Source: an uncultured Blautia sp. (lineage in GTDB: Bacteria > Bacillota > Clostridia > Lachnospirales > Lachnospiraceae). From it: DNA of 10,830 nucleotides. The stretch is from assembly GCA_900541345.1 (NCBI GenBank), contig UQJE01000081.1, positions 1 through 10,830 of the forward strand, read 5' to 3'. Numbering within the stretch: position 1 is the stretch's first letter; each line of letters opens with the position of its first letter. Positions 6,630 through 10,830 of the stretch are shown in pieces. The notes under the pieces are model-generated. The model worked only from the letters and a program-made list of their open reading frames with translations. It did no database searches and was not told the origin of the DNA. A program made the position numbers and the translations under genes.

Positions 6630-7599
6630 TATGACAAATAAAAGCGAATATCTGGTTGAGGTAAATAACCTGAAGCAGTATTTCCCTATAAAAACCGGAT
6701 TTATGAAGACAAGTCCGTTAAAAGCGGTTGACGGCGTATCTTTCAATATTAAACCGGGAGAGACACTTGGTCTTGTAGGAGAGTCCGGCTGTGGAAAAAC
6801 AACAGTAGGGCGTTCTCTTTTAAGATTATATACACCAACATCAGGTGATGTATTTTTTGATGGTCAGAGAGTAGATAAAAACAGTATCGGTCATATGCGT
6901 AAAGAAATGCAGATGGTATTTCAGGATCCGTATTCTTCTCTGAATCCTCGTATGACAGTAGAAGATATTATCGGAGAGCCTCTTGATGTACATAAGCTGT
7001 ATAATGGAAAAGGTGAGCGAAGAGACCGTATTCTTGAACTGATGGAGCTTGTTGGATTGAATGCAGAGCATGCGACACGTTATGCGCATGAGTTCAGCGG
7101 CGGTCAGCGCCAGAGAATCGGTATTGCAAGAGCGCTTGCCACAAATCCAAGATTCATTGTATGTGATGAGGCCGTCAGTGCCCTGGACGTTTCTATTCAG
7201 GCTCAGGTTATCAATATGTTTGAAGACTTACAGGAGAAGCTGGGAGTTGCATATCTTTTTATTGCACATGACCTTCTCGTTGTACATCATATTTCAGACC
7301 GTATTGCTGTTATGTATCTTGGAAGAATTGTGGAAATTGCAGATGCAGATGAACTGAATGAAAGTCCGATTCATCCGTATACACAGTCTCTTTTAAGTGC
7401 AGTTCCTTATCCGGATCCCAAAATGGCAAAAGAGCGTCAGAGAATCATACTTGAGGGCGATGTTCCAAGCCCGCTTAGAATGCCTACAGGATGTGCATTC
7501 CGCACAAGATGTAAATATGCAACAGAGAGATGTGCCAAGGAATGTCCGTCTCTTACTGACAGAGGCAACGGACACATGGTTGCATGTTTTAACAAATAA
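6622..7599 (+). CDS. oppF: Oligopeptide ABC transporter, ATP-binding protein OppF
   Basis: Second ATPase of the importer. Motifs: Walker A GESGCGKT (53-60), Q101 in 'FQDPYSSLNPR', signature FSGGQRQR (158-165), Walker B 'FIVCDE' (178-183) followed by 'AVSALDVS', and H216 in 'IAHD'. The typical OppF N-terminus 'LKQYFPIKTGFMK' (17-29), absent from OppD, separates the paralogues. The C-terminal domain carries 'GCAFRTRC' and cysteines C291, C297, C304, C308 and C322, again able to supply an Fe-S site. Start ATG 6622 is chosen over ATG 6631 because 'gggagg' (6611-6616) is five bases from the first and fourteen from the second. It overlaps the oppD end by eight bases, as expected for coupled translation of partner subunits. 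Confidence 0.96.
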   Translation: MSDMTNKSEYLVEVNNLKQYFPIKTGFMKTSPLKAVDGVSFNIKPGETLGLVGESGCGKTTVGRSLLRLYTPTSGDVFFDGQRVDKNSIGHMRKEMQMVFQDPYSSLNPRMTVEDIIGEPLDVHKLYNGKGERRDRILELMELVGLNAEHATRYAHEFSGGQRQRIGIARALATNPRFIVCDEAVSALDVSIQAQVINMFEDLQEKLGVAYLFIAHDLLVVHHISDRIAVMYLGRIVEIADADELNESPIHPYTQSLLSAVPYPDPKMAKERQRIILEGDVPSPLRMPTGCAFRTRCKYATERCAKECPSLTDRGNGHMVACFNK

Positions 7600-7689
7600 A
7601 AGAATACAATTAGTTCTGTACATACAGGGCGTTGTAGAATAAAAGGCAGAAATACTGTCAAAAAATCCAGTTAAAGGAGGAACATATTT

Positions 7690-9399
7690 ATGAGAAAGAA
7701 ACACTTAGCACTTGCTATGGCAGCAGCTATGGCAGTAACAAGTCTGGGAGGCGTATCTGTATTTGCTTCTGAAGAACACGCACCATCCAGCGAAGCAGCT
7801 CCTGCATGGGAGGCATATGATGCGAGAATCGAAGAGATCAGAAAAGAAACAGATCTTGAAAAACGTGAGGCTCTGATGCATGAAGCAGAGGATGAGCTGA
7901 TGAACACATGGGCAATCATTCCGCTGTATTACTACAATGATGTATACATGCAGAAGACAGATGTAGAGAATATTTATTCAAACTTATTTGGATTTAAGTA
8001 TTTTGGATTTGCAAAAACTCCAGATAATACATTAAGCCTTCAGATTGCTTCTGAGCCAAACAAACTTGACCCGGCCCTGAACTCTACAGTAGACGGTGCT
8101 GCACTTGCAATTCTTGCATTTTCCGGTCTTTATACTTACGATGCAGAAGGACAGCTTGTTCCGGATCTTGCAGAAGGCTATGAGATGAGCGATGATGGTC
8201 TTACTTATACATTTACTATGAAAGATGGTTTGAAATGGTCTGACGGTGAAGAACTGAATGCAGAAGACGTAGCTTACAGCTGGAATCGTCTTGTAACACC
8301 TGAAACAGGTGCAGATTACTTCTATCTTGCAGACATTATTGCAAGAAAAGATGACGGAAGTCTTGATATTGAAGCTTCTGAAGACGGCAAAACATTTACT
8401 GTAAACCTGACAGCTCCATGTGCATACTTCCTTGACCTTTGCGCATTCCCGGCATTCTATCCGGTTCCGCAGCAGAGTGTTGAATCTGCTGAAGGCGCAG
8501 ATACAAACCCGGGTGCATGGTGTATTGAATCTGGATTTGTTACTTCCGGTCCTATGACATGTACAGAGTGGAAACACAATGAGTCTATGACTTATGAGAA
8601 AAACCCGAACTACTACAACGCAGATGCAGTATCTCTTGAAAAAATTCAGTTTATGTTAAGTGCAGATGATACTGCAGTATGGAATGCATATGAAGATGGT
8701 TCCTTACAGTTCATCGACACAATCGCAACAGATATGATGGAAACAGCTGCTCCAAGAGAAGACTTCCACAAGATCCCGACTCTGGGAACATACTATGCTG
8801 GATTCAATGTAAACAGCGAACTGTTTGCAGGAAAAACTGTTCAGCAGGCTGCTGATATGAGAAAAGCTATGAACCTTATTATTGACCGTCAGTACATTGT
8901 TGACACAATCGGTCAGGCAGAGCAGGAAATTGCAAACACATTTATCCCGACAGGTATGTTAGACGGTAATGGCGGAGAATTCCGTACAAATGACGATGCT
9001 TACACATATCCGTTAGAGGATAAAGTAGGATACTTTGATCCAAGTCCGGAAGCATACGAGGCAAATCTGGAAGAAGCAAGAACACTTCTTGAAGGTGCTG
9101 GCTACGAGTTTGATGAAAATGGTATGCTTTCTGCAAATACTCCAATCAACATGACATACCTTACAAATGATGCAGAAGGTAACGTTAAGATTGGTGAAGC
9201 AATCCAGCAGGATTTTGCAGCTCTTGGTATCAATGTAACAGTTGAAACTCGTGAATGGTCTGTATTCCTTGATGAAAGAAAACAGGGTAAATTCGACTTC
9301 TGTCGTGAAGGTTGGTTAGCAGACTACAACGACCCGATCAACATGCTGGAAATGTGGACAACAGATTCCGGTAACAACGATATGCAGTTTGGTAGATAA
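7690..9399 (+). CDS. oppA: Oligopeptide-binding protein OppA-like, circularly permuted
   Basis: Family-5 solute-binding protein that should deliver peptides to OppBCDF. Residues 1-27 are a signal peptide ('KK', hydrophobic core, 'VFA' before S27/E28) with no lipobox cysteine. Residues 28-39 are an Ala/Ser/Pro/Glu linker. Residues 40-109 ('EAYDARIEEIRKETD', 'HEAEDEL', 'IPLYYYNDVYMQK', 'NLFGFKYFGF') are what normally forms the family's C-terminus. The usual mature N-terminus begins at about 113 ('NTLSLQIASEPNKLDPALN'), then 'LKWSDGEELNAEDVAYSWNR' (181-200), and the chain ends at 'WTTDSGNNDMQFGR', exactly where the missing segment would start, with TAA TAA. So the domain content is complete but in permuted order; total length 569 is only slightly above normal. 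The ATG follows 'aaaggagg' (7673-7680). The 90 bases after oppF show no clear promoter or terminator. The second half uses many C-ending Tyr, Phe and Asn codons, suggesting high expression. Confidence 0.9.
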   Translation: MRKKHLALAMAAAMAVTSLGGVSVFASEEHAPSSEAAPAWEAYDARIEEIRKETDLEKREALMHEAEDELMNTWAIIPLYYYNDVYMQKTDVENIYSNLFGFKYFGFAKTPDNTLSLQIASEPNKLDPALNSTVDGAALAILAFSGLYTYDAEGQLVPDLAEGYEMSDDGLTYTFTMKDGLKWSDGEELNAEDVAYSWNRLVTPETGADYFYLADIIARKDDGSLDIEASEDGKTFTVNLTAPCAYFLDLCAFPAFYPVPQQSVESAEGADTNPGAWCIESGFVTSGPMTCTEWKHNESMTYEKNPNYYNADAVSLEKIQFMLSADDTAVWNAYEDGSLQFIDTIATDMMETAAPREDFHKIPTLGTYYAGFNVNSELFAGKTVQQAADMRKAMNLIIDRQYIVDTIGQAEQEIANTFIPTGMLDGNGGEFRTNDDAYTYPLEDKVGYFDPSPEAYEANLEEARTLLEGAGYEFDENGMLSANTPINMTYLTNDAEGNVKIGEAIQQDFAALGINVTVETREWSVFLDERKQGKFDFCREGWLADYNDPINMLEMWTTDSGNNDMQFGR

Positions 9400-9433
9400 T
9401 AAGAACGAATAAAAATACAAGACTGTAAATAAG

Positions 9434-9476
9434 AGAGATGCTGTTTAGGAAAGTTCCTGAACAGTGTCTCTTTTTT
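9434..9476 (+). terminator. Rho-independent terminator of the opp operon
   Basis: A 16-pair stem, 'agagatgctgtttagg' (9434-9449) with 'cctgaacagtgtctct' (9456-9471; three G-U pairs), loop 'aaagtt', and Ts through 9476. Its T-run touches the next promoter's -35 box, so the boundary between the two transcripts is very compact. Confidence 0.94.
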
Positions 9477-9477
9477 C

Positions 9478-9506
9478 TTGACTTTTTCATATAGATATAG
9501 TAATAT
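9478..9506 (+). promoter_or_regulatory. Sigma-A type promoter of the metal-exporter transcript
   Basis: TTGACT (9478-9483), a 17-base spacer and TAATAT (9501-9506). Expected start is near 9513, about 50 bases before the aptamer and 244 before the coding start. This supports separate transcription of the riboswitch and its gene. Confidence 0.85.
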
Positions 9507-9562
9507 CATAAAAAACTTTTGCACTGCGTTACATTCTGATAGAATGCAAATTCAACAGTACA

Positions 9563-9666
9563 AACTGATCAGGCGATACGATATGGTATAGAGCCGGGCT
9601 TCAAAGCAGCAGATGTGATAAGAATTCAGAGATTTTTCTGAAAAGCGGCACATCTGTGGGACAGTG
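9563..9666 (+). ncRNA. NiCo riboswitch aptamer (senses Co2+/Ni2+)
   Basis: Metal-sensing RNA of the NiCo (czcD) class. Conserved blocks present in order: 'CTGATCAGGC' (9565-9574), 'AGCCGGGC' (9592-9599), 'AGCAGCAG' (9605-9612) and 'GTGGGACAG' (9656-9664), closely parallel to the Clostridium scindens NiCo RNA as I remember it. Four helices can be drawn: P1 'actg'/'cagt' (9564-9567, 9662-9665), P2 'atac'/'gtat' (9576-9579, 9586-9589), P3 'gct'/'agc' (9598-9600, 9605-9607) and P4 'cagatgtg'/'cacatctg' (9610-9617, 9649-9656), the last extended inside by 'ttcaga'/'tctgaa' (9625-9630, 9637-9642). It precedes a CDF exporter, the known gene context of the class. Metal binding should switch the gene on. 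Confidence 0.92.
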
Positions 9667-9690
9667 TATGTTCCGCAGATGTGTTTTTTT
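9649..9690 (+). terminator. Riboswitch-controlled terminator
   Basis: The stem of 13 pairs joins 'cacatctgtggga' (9649-9661) with 'ttccgcagatgtg' (9671-9683), loop 'cagtgtatg', then seven Ts (9684-9690). Its 5' arm is the 3' strand of aptamer helix P4 plus the conserved GGGA, so aptamer and terminator cannot form together. The second 'cagatgtg' (9676-9683) is a direct copy of the P4 5' strand (9610-9617), the competing partner. This is an ON switch: metal-bound aptamer prevents termination. Confidence 0.92.
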
Positions 9691-9728
9691 GTCTCGTAAA
9701 AGCTATTTTATCAGGAGACGATTTGAAA

Positions 9729-9755
9729 ATGAAAATCAAAATGAGGAGGATTTAA
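9729..9755 (+). CDS. Possible eight-codon leader peptide before the CDF gene
   Basis: A short frame MKIKMRRI begins at ATG 9729, with 'aggag' (9713-9717) eleven bases before it, and stops one base before the CDF start. Its two consecutive AGG arginine codons are themselves the ribosome site of the CDF gene (9744-9749). It could couple translation to the downstream gene. A frame this short can arise by chance, and expression is not shown. Confidence 0.22.
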   Translation: MKIKMRRI

Positions 9756-9756
9756 A

Positions 9757-10674
9757 ATGAAACAGGAAAGTAAAAAGCCAGAGACAGATCAGCAAGTTGC
9801 CATGCGTGTATCCGGCGTCAGTATTTTTGTAAATGTGGTACTTTCTTTATTTAAGCTGCTTGCCGGTATTATTGCAAGATCCGGTGCTATGATTTCAGAC
9901 GCGATTCACTCTGCCTCTGATGTGGCAAGTACAGTGGTGGTCATTGTCGGGGTAAATATGGCAGGAAAAAAATCAGATAAGGAGCATCAGTATGGCCATG
10001 AACGTCTGGAATGTGTGTCGTCGATTCTTCTTGCCGGGCTTTTGATGATTACAGGAGCTGGAATTGGTATCAGCGGTATTCAAAAGATTATTGACGGTAC
10101 CTCAGGAAAAGATCTTATGATTCCCGGAATGCTTGCACTTGTTGCTGCAGTAGTTTCGCTTATTGTGAAGGAGTGGATGTTCTGGTACACAAGGGCAGCG
10201 GCAAAGAAAATAAATTCAGGAGCATTGATGGCAGATGCATGGCATCACCGTTCCGATGCGCTTTCTTCTATCGGAGCCTTCATTGGTATTCTTGGCGCCA
10301 GAATGGGGTATCCGATTCTTGATCCGATTGCCAGCGTTGTAATCTGTATTTTTATTGCAAAGGCGGCTATTGATATTTTCAGAGATGCCATTGACAAGAT
10401 GGTAGACCATTCCTGTGATGAAAAAACAGTACAGGAAATGCGGGAAGTGATTCAGGATGTGGAGGGTGTACAGCGCATAGATGTGATTCGTACAAGACTT
10501 TTTGGGTCTAAAATTTATGTTGATATTGAGATTGCGGCAGATGATGATATGACTTTAAAGGAAGCACATACGATTGCGGAAAAAGTTCACCGCTCTATAG
10601 AAAAGAAATTTGAAGAAGTAAAGCACTGTATGGTTCATGTAAATCCGGTCAGTGAGAAGTGGGAGAAAAAGTAA
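9757..10674 (+). CDS. Cation diffusion facilitator, probable Co2+/Ni2+ exporter
   Basis: Membrane antiporter that expels divalent metal ions in exchange for protons. At 305 residues it has the usual CDF plan: six helices (about 20-205) and a cytoplasmic metal-sensing domain (about 210-300). The transport site is HxxxD in helix 2 (H51, D55 in 'DAIHSASD') and HxxxD in helix 5 (H163, D167 in 'DAWHHRSDA'). The family motif 'YGHERLE' is at 79-85, and 'DPIAS' begins helix 6. The C-terminal domain includes 'VEGVQRIDVIRTR' and 'VHVNP'. The ribosome site 'aggagg' (9744-9749) is seven bases from ATG. The NiCo riboswitch in its leader argues for Co2+ and Ni2+ as main substrates; without it, Zn2+, Fe2+ or Mn2+ would be equally likely. 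Confidence 0.94.
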   Translation: MKQESKKPETDQQVAMRVSGVSIFVNVVLSLFKLLAGIIARSGAMISDAIHSASDVASTVVVIVGVNMAGKKSDKEHQYGHERLECVSSILLAGLLMITGAGIGISGIQKIIDGTSGKDLMIPGMLALVAAVVSLIVKEWMFWYTRAAAKKINSGALMADAWHHRSDALSSIGAFIGILGARMGYPILDPIASVVICIFIAKAAIDIFRDAIDKMVDHSCDEKTVQEMREVIQDVEGVQRIDVIRTRLFGSKIYVDIEIAADDDMTLKEAHTIAEKVHRSIEKKFEEVKHCMVHVNPVSEKWEKK

Positions 10675-10742
10675 GAGCCGTAAGCGGTATAAAAAATCCT
10701 CGGTGGAAAACTGGAGGAAGGTAAAATTGAAAATGCGGAAAG

Positions 10743-10777
10743 AAACAGGAGCATATTAAAATGTTCCTGTTTTTTTT
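10743..10777 (+). terminator. Rho-independent terminator after the CDF gene
   Basis: A 12-pair stem 'aaacaggagcat' (10743-10754) with 'atgttcctgttt' (10761-10772; one G-U), loop 'attaaa', and a run of Ts to 10777. The bases beyond it (10778-10830) are A/T-rich and show no gene start, only a weak inverted repeat 'ttttcgg'/'ccgaaaa' (10774-10780, 10809-10815). Confidence 0.92.
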
Positions 10778-10830
10778 CGGAAAAAATAAAATTTTGTAAA
10801 AAATAGTACCGAAAATGAAATCTGTATCTG

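Noticed and set aside
7600..7689. Possible separate promoter for oppA between oppF and oppA
   Set aside because: Tried TTGTAG and 'tagaat' as boxes; no partner box at 16-18 bases gave a convincing match.
8032..8577. 181-residue minus-strand frame inside oppA
   Set aside because: Antisense shadow of a well-supported gene, with cysteine-rich low-plausibility composition and no ribosome site.
7690..9399. oppA read as a truncated pseudogene
   Set aside because: It does end before the usual C-terminal segment, but that segment is present at the N-terminus, the frame is open and the stop is doubled, so permutation explains it better.
10713..10759. Short frame from TTG 10727 with 'ggagg' upstream (MKMRKETGAY)
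   Set aside because: It ends inside the loop of the CDF terminator and is ten codons long; more likely chance than a gene.

Overview
The window comes from a low-GC Gram-positive bacterium, most likely a gut clostridium of the Lachnospiraceae (Blautia-like). This is inferred from the 23S rRNA tail and its downstream spacer, strong AGGAGG ribosome sites with ATG/GTG/TTG starts, U-tract terminators and a NiCo riboswitch. All genes lie on the + strand.

Layout. Positions 1-162 are the 3' end of a 23S rRNA gene. A 258-base spacer with small inverted repeats follows and ends at a terminator (421-443); no 5S rRNA lies between them. Next come a sodium:alanine-type (AGCS) symporter gene and a MATE efflux gene 21 bases apart (485-3316), probably one transcript, closed by a strong terminator. 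A consensus promoter (3388-3416) with an inverted repeat over its -35 box, and a leader of about 190 bases that can fold, precede a five-gene peptide ABC importer operon in the order oppB-oppC-oppD-oppF-oppA (3611-9399), closed by a terminator at 9434-9476. A second consensus promoter (9478-9506) drives a NiCo (Ni2+/Co2+) riboswitch with an overlapping terminator (9563-9690) and then a cation diffusion facilitator gene (9757-10674) with its own terminator (10743-10777).

How the genes work together. OppB and OppC form the membrane channel, OppD and OppF are the ATPases (both carry the C-terminal cysteine set linked to an Fe-S cluster), and OppA captures peptide. The CDF protein is almost certainly a Co2+/Ni2+ exporter, because its leader is an aptamer for those metals whose P4 helix and terminator stem compete for the same strand.

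Main discovery candidate. The peptide-binding protein (7690-9399) appears to be circularly permuted. The segment that normally forms the C-terminus of family-5 solute-binding proteins (the YDA-I helix, the 'HEAEDEL' helix and the 'IPLYYYND' strand) sits directly after the signal peptide. The normal N-terminal start ('LQIASEPNKLDPALN') follows it, and the protein stops with a double TAA exactly where that C-terminal segment should begin ('DSGNNDMQFGR'). The protein also lacks a lipobox cysteine, so how it stays at the surface of a Gram-positive cell is open.
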